The position numbers and the translations under genes were made by a program. Shown piece by piece: positions 1 to 7,742 of a stretch of DNA of 64,000 bases; position 1 is the stretch's first letter; the number at the start of each line of letters is the position of its first letter. The notes below the pieces were generated by a model that worked only from the letters and a program-made list of their open reading frames with translations, did no database searches and was not told the origin of the DNA. Source of the stretch: Acinetobacter courvalinii (GTDB lineage: Bacteria > Pseudomonadota > Gammaproteobacteria > Pseudomonadales > Moraxellaceae); assembly GCF_014635545.1 (NCBI RefSeq), contig NZ_BMDA01000005.1, positions 62,001-126,000 of the forward strand. Reading direction: 5' to 3'.

Positions 1-48
1 GGGCTCATAACCCGAAGGTCGTTGGTTCAAATCCAGCTCCCGCTACCA
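1..48 (+). tRNA. metY: Initiator tRNA-fMet (CAU), 3' part only
   Basis: The window opens inside a tRNA. Bases 1-3 (GGG) pair with 11-13 (CCC), giving the three G:C pairs of the anticodon stem typical of initiator tRNA. The loop is CUCAUAA with anticodon CAU at 6-8. The T arm carries GGTTCAAATCC and the gene ends with an encoded CCA at 46-48. The D arm and 5' acceptor strand lie outside the window. In E. coli the second initiator tRNA gene (metY) also precedes rimP-nusA-infB, and the context here is the same; the symbol is inferred from that. Confidence 0.93.
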
Positions 49-61
49 AGTTTCTAAAAAG

Positions 62-87
62 AGGCTCACAATAAGGTGGGCCTTTTT
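62..87 (+). terminator. Rho-independent terminator after tRNA-fMet
   Basis: An eight-pair stem (62-69 with 76-83, one G-T pair) with a six-base loop is followed by five T residues. It starts 14 bases after the tRNA CCA end and probably trims or ends the tRNA transcript. Confidence 0.8.
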
Positions 88-120
88 GCACAGTGGGCTA
101 AGCTTTTCTGTGTAACATAG

Positions 121-141
121 GGGCGATTTACGCCCTTTTTT
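121..141 (+). terminator. Second terminator-like hairpin before rimP
   Basis: The stem GGGCG (121-125) pairs with CGCCC (131-135) around a five-base loop, followed by six T residues. Together with the hairpin at 62-87 it forms a tandem pair between the tRNA and rimP. In E. coli, terminators between metY and rimP help set expression of the nusA operon; the same role here is inferred. Confidence 0.7.
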
Positions 142-179
142 ATTGGTTGTTTAGCTATCGTGTAGTTGTTCGACATCAA

Positions 180-208
180 TTGGTCAAATAGTCGTGCTTC
201 ACTATACG
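180..208 (+). promoter_or_regulatory. Candidate sigma-70 promoter for rimP-nusA-infB-rbfA
   Basis: A TTGGTC -35-like hexamer (180-185) and a TATACG -10-like hexamer (203-208) are separated by 17 bases, downstream of both hairpins and about 40 bases before the rimP start. Both hexamers are imperfect, so this is only a candidate. Confidence 0.35.
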
Positions 209-247
209 GTTAAGATTGATTGGCTCGTATAAGAGCGACGAGAGTAC

Positions 248-772
248 ATGAAATTATCAAATAAATCACAAGCATTGCATGATCTTATTGCGCCAGCTGT
301 AGCTGCGTGTGGTGTAGATCTGTGGGGGATTGAATTCCTGCCACAAGGTAAGCGTTCTTTACTACGTATTTATATCGATAAAGCGGTAGATGAGAGTGCT
401 GAACCTGTCCTCAATGAAGATGGTGAAGTTGAACTCGGGCGTGGTATTGGCGTTCAGGATTGTGTTCTGGTAACACAACAAGTGGGTGCAATGCTTGATG
501 TCCATGATCCAATTTCCGGTGAGTATGCTTTAGAGGTGTCATCACCAGGTTGGGATCGTCCATTTTTCCAACTTAATCAATTACCTGCCTATATCGGGCA
601 ACAAGTGGCTTTACGATTAATTGCTGCTGTCGAGAACCGTCGCAAATTTCAGGCAAAATTACTGGCTGTAGACTTGGAAAATGAACTAATTCAGGTCGAA
701 GTTGAAGGTAATCATGTGCTTGAAATTGATAGTAATAATATTGATAAAGCAAATTTAATCTATCAAGACTAA
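248..772 (+). CDS. rimP: Ribosome maturation factor RimP
   Basis: RimP is a cytoplasmic factor needed for assembly of the 30S subunit. The 174-residue length fits the family. The N-terminal alpha/beta domain includes the characteristic stretch ending in [12 protein letters not shown] (about residues 96-107), followed by a small C-terminal beta-barrel domain. A purine-rich stretch (GACGAGAG) precedes the ATG by a few bases. The family insertion between about residues 48 and 66 ([20 protein letters not shown]) is longer than in E. coli. The gene begins the rimP-nusA-infB-rbfA operon, 37 bases ahead of nusA. Identification is secure from sequence and synteny. Confidence 0.96.
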   Translation: MKLSNKSQALHDLIAPAVAACGVDLWGIEFLPQGKRSLLRIYIDKAVDESAEPVLNEDGEVELGRGIGVQDCVLVTQQVGAMLDVHDPISGEYALEVSSPGWDRPFFQLNQLPAYIGQQVALRLIAAVENRRKFQAKLLAVDLENELIQVEVEGNHVLEIDSNNIDKANLIYQD

Positions 773-809
773 TATTAACTTAATTTTATAAGAAATCGGT
801 AGGTGACTT

Positions 810-2294
810 ATGGGCCGCGAAATTCTTACCGTTGCAGAAACGGTTAGTAATGAAAAAGGTGTTAGTCGTGAAGCGATCTTCCAAGCGTTAGAGCAAGCAC
901 TTGTTGCGGCAACGAAGAAAAAGTTTTACGAAGGCACACATTCTGAAGAAGCTCAACTCCGTGTTGAGATTGATCGTAAAACTGGTGATTACCGTACCTT
1001 CCGTCAATGGACGGTGGTTGCGGATGAAGATCATGAAATGCCAGCATGCCAAGATGCAATTTCTGATGTAGACCCTGCGAAGTGGTCAATCGGTGATGTG
1101 CGTGAACTTGAAGTTGAATCAATCGAGTTTGGTCGTATTGCTGCGCAAATCGCTAAGCAAGTAATCGTACAGAAGATTCGTGAAGCAGAGCGCGCATTGG
1201 TTGCGGATGCATATGAATCTAAAGTCGGTGAGTTGATTTACGGTGAAGTGAAAAAGCAAACCAAAGATGGCTTTATCATTGATCTGGGTGACAACGCTGA
1301 AGCTTACTTGGCGCGTGAAGAAACCATTCACAAAGAAATTTTACGCCCTAAACAGCGTATCAATGCGATTTTGTACAATGTAAACCGTGAAGGCCGTGGT
1401 GCACAATTATTATTGTCTCGCGCACGCCCTGAAATGCTGATTGCATTGATGAAGAAAGAAATTCCAGAAATTTCTGAAGAAATCATCGAAATTAAAGCAG
1501 CAGCGCGTCAACCGGGTGTTCGTGCTAAAATTGCAGTGAAAACCAATGACCATCGTATTGACCCAGTAGGTGCATGTATTGGTATGCGTGGTACACGTAT
1601 CCAGGCGGTACAGCAAGAGTTGAACGGTGAGCGTATTGATGTGGTGGTGTGGTCTGATGATCCGGCACAATATATCGCCAGTGCGTTAGAGCCAGCTGAT
1701 GTATCAGGTATTGTCCTTGATGAAGATGCACGTAGTGCGGACATCATCTTCGCAACCAATGATCAGTTAGCGCGTGCCATTGGTTCGCAAGGGCAAAATG
1801 TTCGTTTAGCATCGGAATTGACGGGTTATAAACTCGACATGATGTTAGAAGAGGAGTATCGTGCTCGTCAGCAAAATGAAGCACAGCAATATTTAGACAT
1901 GTTTATTACACGTCTTGATATTGAAGAAGACCTGGCAATGGCATTGGTCGAAATGGGCTTCACTTCATTAGAAGAAATTGCTTACGTTCCGGCTGAAACA
2001 TTTGACGAAATCGAGCTTGAAGCTGATTTGGTTGAATTGCTACAGAGTCGTGCGAAAGAAGCTGCTTTGACGGATGCATTGAAACAGCAAGAAAATATTC
2101 AAGAGCCAAGTGCAGAACTTCTCGGTATGGAAGGTATGACAACCGAGATTGCATATGCATTGGCGGCGCGTGGTGTGGTTACTGTTGATGATTTGGCAGA
2201 CCAGGCAACTGACGATATTTCTGATATCGAAGGTTTAGGTCATGACAAAGCGGGTCAATTAATCATGAAAGCACGTGAATCATGGTTTAACTAG
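810..2294 (+). CDS. nusA: Transcription termination/antitermination factor NusA
   Basis: NusA binds RNA polymerase and nascent RNA, modulating pausing, termination and antitermination. The 494 residues show the family order: an N-terminal polymerase-binding domain, an S1 domain (about 135-200, with YGEVKKQTKDGFIIDLG), two KH domains (including DPVGACIGMRGTRIQAV and AIGSQGQNVRLAS), and two C-terminal helix-hairpin-helix repeats (FTSLEEIAYVP and GVVTVDDLADQ). A ribosome site (TAGGTGA) precedes the ATG. The stop codon TAG overlaps the Shine-Dalgarno sequence of infB, so translation of the two genes is probably coupled. No anomaly was seen. Confidence 0.98.
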   Translation: MGREILTVAETVSNEKGVSREAIFQALEQALVAATKKKFYEGTHSEEAQLRVEIDRKTGDYRTFRQWTVVADEDHEMPACQDAISDVDPAKWSIGDVRELEVESIEFGRIAAQIAKQVIVQKIREAERALVADAYESKVGELIYGEVKKQTKDGFIIDLGDNAEAYLAREETIHKEILRPKQRINAILYNVNREGRGAQLLLSRARPEMLIALMKKEIPEISEEIIEIKAAARQPGVRAKIAVKTNDHRIDPVGACIGMRGTRIQAVQQELNGERIDVVVWSDDPAQYIASALEPADVSGIVLDEDARSADIIFATNDQLARAIGSQGQNVRLASELTGYKLDMMLEEEYRARQQNEAQQYLDMFITRLDIEEDLAMALVEMGFTSLEEIAYVPAETFDEIELEADLVELLQSRAKEAALTDALKQQENIQEPSAELLGMEGMTTEIAYALAARGVVTVDDLADQATDDISDIEGLGHDKAGQLIMKARESWFN

Positions 2295-2304
2295 GAGATA
2301 ATAG

Positions 2305-5019
2305 ATGACGGACAAGTCGATTCAAGAGTTAGCACTCAGCGTAGAACGTCCTGTAGAGAAACTCCTGGAACAGGTTCGCGAAGCAGGCTTACCACAGCGT
2401 AAAGCAGATGACATTATTACCACTGAACAGCAAGATACTTTGGTCAATCACTTGAAAAAAGTACATGGTCAGGAAAGTGGTAACACAGGAAAGATTGCGT
2501 TGAAACGTAAAACAACGAGTACTGCTAAAGTTACCAGTACTTCTGGTAAAGCAAAAAGCATTAATGTTGAAGTTCGCAAGAAACAGGTTTTTGCCAAGCC
2601 AAATCCAGAGTTACTTGCAGCTGAAGCAAAAGCGCGTGTAGAAGCAGATGCGAAAGTCCGTGCTGAACAAAAAGTACGTGATGAAGCAGATCAAAAAGCT
2701 CGTCATAGCGCTGAACAAAAAGCCAATGCAACATTAGAAGCCATGCGTGCAGCGCATACTTCTGATAGTTCAGGTCAAAACACTGCGAAAGCAGCGGTTG
2801 TGGTGAAAAAGCGTAATAGCGACAAGGTGATTAAAGCGCCAGTGGTTCGCCCGACTGAAACACCAGAACAGAAAAAAGCACGTGAAGAGCAAACTGCTCA
2901 GTTGAAAGCGACTGAAGAAGCAGTACGTCGTAAAGCTGCTGAAGAAGCGCAGCAACGTACGCTTGAGCAAATGCGTCAGATGGCATCAAAATATTCAAAT
3001 GATGATGCAACTGCAACCATTCGTGTAATTGATGATTCACCTTTAGCTGCCGGTCTTGTTGGTCAGGCCTATGAAGATTCCTTCAACAAGGAAGACCGTG
3101 AAATCAAACGCGGTGGGGCGACTGCAAATACACGTGGTGGTAAGAAAGGCGGACGTGGTGGCGATGCTCAGTCTGAGCAAAGCTTCAGCAAGAGCCATCA
3201 CAAGCGCGGCTTGAAAACCAGCCAAGCCAACAAGCATGGTTTTGAAAAGCCTGTGAAGAAACAGGTTTATGATGTCGAGATCGGTGAGAAAATCATTGTT
3301 GCTGATCTTGCACAGAAAATGGCTGTTAAAGTTCGTGAAGTCATCAAGACCCTTATGAAAATGGGTGAGCTTGTGACTCAGAATCAGGCGATTGATCAAG
3401 ATACTGCGGTACTTGTGGTTGAAGAATTGGGTCACAACCCGGTATTGGTTTCTGATACACAAGCAGAAGATAACTTACTGGTTGCAGCTGAAGAAGCACG
3501 TGGTGAGCAAACAACTCGTCCGCCAGTGGTGACGATCATGGGTCACGTTGACCATGGTAAAACCTCATTACTGGATCGTATCCGTCGCTCTAAAGTGGCA
3601 GCGGGCGAAGCGGGTGGTATTACTCAGCATATTGGTGCTTACCATGTTGAAACAGAGAAAGGCATTATTACTTTCCTAGATACACCGGGACACGCAGCGT
3701 TTACCTCTATGCGTGCACGTGGTGCGAAAGCAACTGATATCGTGGTCCTTGTTGTTGCTGCTGATGATGGTGTCATGCCACAAACAGCTGAAGCGATTGA
3801 CCATGCGCGTGCTGCGGGTACGCCGATCATCGTTGCAATCAACAAAATGGATAAAGAATCAGCTGATCCAGATCGCGTATTAAACGAATTGACCACCAAA
3901 GGTATCGTACCTGAAGAGTGGGGCGGTGATGTTCCAATCGCGAAAGTATCTGCACATTCTGGTGAAGGTATTGATGGTTTACTTGACCTGATCCTGATCC
4001 AGTCTGAATTGATGGAGCTTAAAGCGTCTGCTGAAGGTGCGGCACAAGGTGTTGTAATTGAAGCACGTGTTGATAAAGGCCGTGGTGCAGTCACCTCGAT
4101 CCTGGTACAGAACGGTACATTGAACATTGGTGACCTGGTATTGGCCGGTTCATCGTATGGTCGTGTACGTGCCATGTCAGATGAAAATGGTCAACGTATC
4201 ACTTCTGCAGGTCCATCAATTCCTGTAGAAATTTTAGGTTTACCAGAAGCGCCAATGGCGGGTGATGAAGTTCTTGTGGTGAATGACGAGAAGAAAGCAC
4301 GTGAAGTTGCTGATGCTCGTGCAGACCGTGAACGTCAAAAACGTCTTGAGCGTGCAAGCTCGATGCGTCTTGAAAACATCATGGCGTCAATGGGCAAGAA
4401 AGATGTTCCAACCGTTAACGTGGTACTCAAAACTGACGTACGCGGTACTTTGGAAGCATTGCATGTTGCACTTGATGAGCTTGCAACTGATGAAGTGAAA
4501 GTCCGTGTAATCGGTTCTGGTGTTGGTGCAATCACCGAATCAGACGTTACTTTGGCTGAATCTTCGGAAGCAGTATTGTTAGGCTTCAACGTACGTGCGG
4601 ACAATACAGCACGTCAAAAAGCTGACCAAGATGGTATCGATATTCGTTACTACAGCATCATCTATCAATTGATTGATGATGTAAAAGCTGCAATGAGCGG
4701 TAAGCTTGCACCTGAACACCGTGAGACAATCCTGGGTGTTGCTGAAGTGCGTGAAGTGTTCCACTCAAGCAAGTTTGGTGCAGCAGCAGGCTGTATGGTT
4801 CTTGAGGGTGTGTTACACCGTAACAAGCCAATTCGCGTATTGCGTGATGACGTGGTTGTGTTCCAAGGCGAGCTTGAATCTCTTCGTCGCTATAAAGAAG
4901 TGGTTGAAGAAGTTCGTGCCGGTATGGAATGTGGTCTTGCAGTCAAAGGCTATAAAGACATCAAGGCACAAGACAAGATCGAAGTGTATGATGTTCAATT
5001 GATTAAACGGAGTCTTTAA
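2305..5019 (+). CDS. infB: Translation initiation factor IF-2
   Basis: IF-2 is the GTPase that places initiator tRNA on the 30S subunit and promotes subunit joining. It is 904 residues. An IF2_N module lies at the start ([17 protein letters not shown]). A long Lys/Ala/Glu-rich linker follows to about residue 310, then a second IF2_N-like segment. The G domain begins near residue 410 with G1 GHVDHGKT, G3 DTPGH and G4 NKMD, and domains II-IV follow. AGGAG lies seven bases before the ATG. The stop overlaps the rbfA start (TAATG). Finding it in the same operon as an initiator tRNA is functionally coherent. Confidence 0.98.
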   Translation: MTDKSIQELALSVERPVEKLLEQVREAGLPQRKADDIITTEQQDTLVNHLKKVHGQESGNTGKIALKRKTTSTAKVTSTSGKAKSINVEVRKKQVFAKPNPELLAAEAKARVEADAKVRAEQKVRDEADQKARHSAEQKANATLEAMRAAHTSDSSGQNTAKAAVVVKKRNSDKVIKAPVVRPTETPEQKKAREEQTAQLKATEEAVRRKAAEEAQQRTLEQMRQMASKYSNDDATATIRVIDDSPLAAGLVGQAYEDSFNKEDREIKRGGATANTRGGKKGGRGGDAQSEQSFSKSHHKRGLKTSQANKHGFEKPVKKQVYDVEIGEKIIVADLAQKMAVKVREVIKTLMKMGELVTQNQAIDQDTAVLVVEELGHNPVLVSDTQAEDNLLVAAEEARGEQTTRPPVVTIMGHVDHGKTSLLDRIRRSKVAAGEAGGITQHIGAYHVETEKGIITFLDTPGHAAFTSMRARGAKATDIVVLVVAADDGVMPQTAEAIDHARAAGTPIIVAINKMDKESADPDRVLNELTTKGIVPEEWGGDVPIAKVSAHSGEGIDGLLDLILIQSELMELKASAEGAAQGVVIEARVDKGRGAVTSILVQNGTLNIGDLVLAGSSYGRVRAMSDENGQRITSAGPSIPVEILGLPEAPMAGDEVLVVNDEKKAREVADARADRERQKRLERASSMRLENIMASMGKKDVPTVNVVLKTDVRGTLEALHVALDELATDEVKVRVIGSGVGAITESDVTLAESSEAVLLGFNVRADNTARQKADQDGIDIRYYSIIYQLIDDVKAAMSGKLAPEHRETILGVAEVREVFHSSKFGAAAGCMVLEGVLHRNKPIRVLRDDVVVFQGELESLRRYKEVVEEVRAGMECGLAVKGYKDIKAQDKIEVYDVQLIKRSL

Positions 5020-5420
5020 TGGCGGGTAGCCAACGCTTAAAGCGCATGGCGGATTCGGTACAGCGTGAGTTGTCCGAGCTGATCCGTCAGGAGCTTAAAG
5101 ATCCACGTCTGGGTGGTCTGGTGACCATCTCAGCCGTGAAAGTCAGTGCAGATATGGGATATGCAGAAGTATATGTCACTGTAATGGGCCGTGAACTGGG
5201 CGATGACCAAAGTGAAGCTGCAAATAAAGAAACCTTGGATGTCTTGAATAAAGCATCGGGTTTCCTGCGTCATGAGTTGAGTCGTCGTATCAAGACACGG
5301 ATTACGCCAAGATTGCGTTTCCATTACGATAAGACCAATGCCTATGGTAACTATATGTTTGGTCTGATTGCTGAAGCGGTTAAAGATCTGCCTGAACAAG
5401 AGCAAGATGAACAGAAGTAA
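5019..5420 (+). CDS. rbfA: 30S ribosome-binding factor RbfA
   Basis: RbfA is a small KH-like protein that binds immature 30S subunits and helps 16S rRNA 5'-end maturation and cold adaptation. The 133 residues match the family: an N-terminal R-L-K-R-MADSVQRELSELI helix, a central DPRLGGLVTISAVKVSADMGYAEVYV and a C-terminal RITPRLRFHYD. The start codon shares its A with the infB stop codon (5017-5021), which implies translational coupling. A strong terminator follows at 5431-5456. truB, which often follows rbfA in other gammaproteobacteria, is absent here. Confidence 0.97.
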   Translation: MAGSQRLKRMADSVQRELSELIRQELKDPRLGGLVTISAVKVSADMGYAEVYVTVMGRELGDDQSEAANKETLDVLNKASGFLRHELSRRIKTRITPRLRFHYDKTNAYGNYMFGLIAEAVKDLPEQEQDEQK

Positions 5421-5430
5421 ATAGATATAA

Positions 5431-5456
5431 AAAAAGCCACCTTCGGGTGGCTTTTT
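5431..5456 (+). terminator. Terminator of the rimP-rbfA operon
   Basis: The stem GCCACC (5436-5441) pairs with GGTGGC (5446-5451) around a TTCG tetraloop, flanked by seven A residues on the left and five T on the right. The same hairpin core reappears at 6512-6527. Confidence 0.92.
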
Positions 5457-5460
5457 ATAT

Positions 5461-5781
5461 TTTTGATTATCTACATGAAAATATTTAATTTTTTATAAAA
5501 ATAAATGCTCTTATTTGCTCAAGAAATACTGCTTGTCGGATTGATATATTGGATTCTTGACTCTATTTGAATGGAGTATTAGTGTTAAGTTGTGATTAAA
5601 AAACAAACAAAATATTGCATTATTTTTAGATAAATTTAAATCTGACTTCTATATCAATATTTAGAATCTTGTGTTGGTGGTGACAAATAAGATGAATTGA
5701 TTGTCTTGTAGAATCTTTGGTTTTCTGACTCGCTACTATTAATAATAAATTCTAATTATTTGACTTAACGGAGATTATGAA
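5461..5781. other. AT-rich non-coding stretch upstream of the orphan gene
   Basis: This 321-base stretch is strongly AT-rich with long A and T runs, clearly more so than the operon before it. I see no open frame with a ribosome site. It presumably holds the promoter of the gene at 5782, but AT-rich hexamers are too common here to name one. The only firm signal is ACGGAGA at 5769-5774, eight bases before the ATG at 5782. Confidence 0.6.
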
Positions 5782-6342
5782 ATGAATGATACAAGAAAGT
5801 GGAAAGAACCAAACCCTAGTCTTGATAAAGATAAAGACATAGATAAGCATAAAGATAAGGTCATTCCAAATGAGACGACACAGGTCGATGCAAAAGCAGT
5901 AATCACTCCAAAAAATGCGAAAAGCATCTTTTTGCAGGCCATAGCTACAGATAAGCCATTCTTCACTAATCCGACTCATCCACCTCTGGTGGTTCCACCT
6001 GGTCATATCTTCTATTGGGCCTCGGCCACCTCCCCGCTTTGGACTGATAACAAGGATACCTCCTCTAATCGTCCTCTTTATGGTTGGGATTTTGAGCCAT
6101 ATGAACAAGTTGTCACTTGGCTTCGACGTGCGCAACTTATGGGGCTGTGTAGTTTGGGTAATGGAGAGTATTCAGCGGTTGGTTATGAGGAGAAATTTGA
6201 CCAGTCTAAAGGTGGAACTTGGTATTACATAAACGACAGTGGAACAACGAGATATTATTATTGGTATATGAACGATAACTTTAATTACTACAGCGATAAT
6301 GCTGGTGTTGCAAACATGACTTTTATCGTCATGCCATATTAG
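5782..6342 (+). CDS. Unrecognised 186-residue protein (orphan)
   Basis: I do not recognise this protein. The frame is supported by a good ribosome site (CGGAGA) eight bases before the ATG and by a coherent composition. Residues about 1-35 are charged and probably disordered, with a Lys/Asp run (DKDKDIDKHKDK). The rest is rich in aromatic residues and looks like a compact beta-rich domain (PPGHIFYWAS, YGWDFEPYEQVVTWLRRAQ, GTWYYINDSGTTRYYYWY, ending NMTFIVMPY). There is no signal peptide or membrane segment and only one cysteine. It stands alone between two copies of one terminator hairpin, in AT-rich surroundings, which suggests an accessory gene gained at the end of the rbfA operon. A phage-tail or binding-type protein is possible but not shown. 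Confidence 0.7.
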   Translation: MNDTRKWKEPNPSLDKDKDIDKHKDKVIPNETTQVDAKAVITPKNAKSIFLQAIATDKPFFTNPTHPPLVVPPGHIFYWASATSPLWTDNKDTSSNRPLYGWDFEPYEQVVTWLRRAQLMGLCSLGNGEYSAVGYEEKFDQSKGGTWYYINDSGTTRYYYWYMNDNFNYYSDNAGVANMTFIVMPY

Positions 6343-6501
6343 CTAAGTTATAAGTAGGTTTTTATATATCTGCGTAATTTAGCTTTATAAAGAAATACTA
6401 ATCTGGTTGAAGCCATGAGTTTACTGGTGGGGTTTATGATAAGTGGCTCATAGAAATTTAAAATAATAAAAATCATTTGTTATGGTTTTAAAATTATGAA
6501 T

Positions 6502-6537
6502 GCATAAAAAAGCCACCTTCGGGTGGCTTTTTTATGC
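6502..6537. terminator. Bidirectional terminator between the orphan gene and the Mrp operon
   Basis: A perfect 16-base inverted repeat (6502-6517 with 6522-6537) surrounds a TTCG loop. The core GCCACC/GGTGGC is the same as in the terminator at 5431-5456. A and T runs on both sides let it serve the orphan gene on the plus strand and mrpG on the minus strand. Confidence 0.9.
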
Positions 6538-6553
6538 TCAGAATAAAAAGGAC

Positions 6554-6928
6554 TTAATCTTTCTTCAATGGATGGCGACGGTAGCGTTGCCAAGGAAGTG
6601 GGCGATTTAAGGCTTCTGGTACCTCACCACTGGTTGAGCGTAAGCGTAAGTGGATGGCTGCCTGAGCCATCAAATTGGCGGATACGGGTGCAGTGATAAA
6701 GGCAAACAGGGTAATCAAAAGCTCGGCAAAACCAAAACGGCCTTGTGTCGCCCAGAAAATCATTGCCGCAATCAGGAAGCTACCCAGCCCTAAGGTACTG
6801 GATTTAGTCGGTGCATGGAGACGCATAAACAAGTCTGGCAGGCGGATCATGCCGATCGAACCGACCAGCATAAAGAAGGCGCCAAACACCACGAAGAATG
6901 AAATAATAATCTCAACAATCAGTTGCAT
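6554..6928 (-). CDS. mrpG: Mrp Na+/H+ antiporter subunit G
   Basis: This is the last gene of the Mrp (Mnh/Pha) operon, whose products form one inner-membrane complex that exchanges Na+ or K+ for protons. The 124 residues contain three hydrophobic segments and the family stretch GSIGMIRLPDLFMRLHAPTKSSTLG near residues 22-46. The C-terminal tail (about 95-124) is basic and cytoplasmic. It starts 11 bases after mrpF. The bidirectional hairpin at 6502-6537 ends the operon. Confidence 0.93.
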   Translation of the reverse strand: MQLIVEIIISFFVVFGAFFMLVGSIGMIRLPDLFMRLHAPTKSSTLGLGSFLIAAMIFWATQGRFGFAELLITLFAFITAPVSANLMAQAAIHLRLRSTSGEVPEALNRPLPWQRYRRHPLKKD

Positions 6929-6939
6929 GATGACGCTCC

Positions 6940-7215
6940 TTAATCAATCACGTGACCAGTAGTGAAATAGCGGGCGAGGGCAGCGGTCGAAACAAAGCCC
7001 AGCATTGCCACCAGAAGCGCACCTTCAAATAGATTGGTGCTGACCCAATAAATGCCCAACACGACGATTAAACAGGTGGCATTCAGGAACAGGGTATCTA
7101 GGGCCAGCAGTCGATCAATGACCGAAGGACCTGCAATCAGACGGATCAGGCACATAAACATCGAGATGGTAATTGCAATTAAGCCAATACCCAATGCATA
7201 AGGGAGAATAGTCAT
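6940..7215 (-). CDS. mrpF: Mrp Na+/H+ antiporter subunit F
   Basis: A small membrane subunit (91 residues, three predicted helices) of the Mrp complex. The segment RLIAGPSVIDRLLALDTLFLNATCLIVVLGI (about 25-55) is diagnostic of MrpF/PhaF. The start overlaps the mrpE stop by four bases (ATGA), which indicates coupled translation. Confidence 0.93.
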   Translation of the reverse strand: MTILPYALGIGLIAITISMFMCLIRLIAGPSVIDRLLALDTLFLNATCLIVVLGIYWVSTNLFEGALLVAMLGFVSTAALARYFTTGHVID

Positions 7216-7742
7216 TTGGTTGCTCCTTCTGCTGCAATCTTCACGTCAAAGATTTCGATTAAAGGCATTTCATAACGCTTTTTAATGTCCTGAATATCAA
7301 GCTCGGCATTATCGGTACTGAGCGCATGCACCAGAATATCGCCACGCTCCTGATCAATCCCCGCTGAAACCGTACCGGGCGTAGTAGTAATGATCATGGC
7401 CAGCAAGGTGTTGACCTGCTCGTGTTCGGTTTCCAGAGGAACGCGATACCATTTCGGATGCAGTTGATCCATAGGGCCAAGTACCATTTTAGCAACGCGG
7501 AAATTAGAGATCACGATATCCCAAAGCACCACAAAAAACAGTTTAATGGCAGGCATCCACTGAATATGTGGAGTTCTGTCAATAAAGGGACTGACCAGAC
7601 GCGCAATCCCGATGGCCAGAATCACCGCAATTAAAAGATCGGTTACATCCAGACTGTGAGCCAGCATCAGCCAGCTCACAAAAATCAGCACAGACACAAA
7701 GGGATGCGGAAACCAACGGTCAAGCAAAGATAATTTTTGCAT
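7212..7742 (-). CDS. mrpE: Mrp Na+/H+ antiporter subunit E
   Basis: The 176 residues match MrpE/MnhE: N-terminal hydrophobic helices (about residues 15-50), a short amphipathic segment (LFFVVLWDIVISNFRVAKMVLGP), then a soluble domain with TTPGTVSAGIDQERGDILVHAL and a variable C-terminus. It helps assemble or stabilise the complex in characterised Mrp systems. It overlaps mrpD by one base and mrpF by four. Confidence 0.93.
   Translation of the reverse strand: MQKLSLLDRWFPHPFVSVLIFVSWLMLAHSLDVTDLLIAVILAIGIARLVSPFIDRTPHIQWMPAIKLFFVVLWDIVISNFRVAKMVLGPMDQLHPKWYRVPLETEHEQVNTLLAMIITTTPGTVSAGIDQERGDILVHALSTDNAELDIQDIKKRYEMPLIEIFDVKIAAEGATK

Noticed and set aside
1-48. Elongator tRNA-Met
   Set aside because: Three consecutive G:C pairs in the anticodon stem and the rimP-nusA context indicate the initiator type.
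3639-4175. 178-residue frame opposite infB
   Set aside because: It lies wholly inside infB on the other strand, has low-complexity Ser/Thr/Arg composition and no ribosome site.
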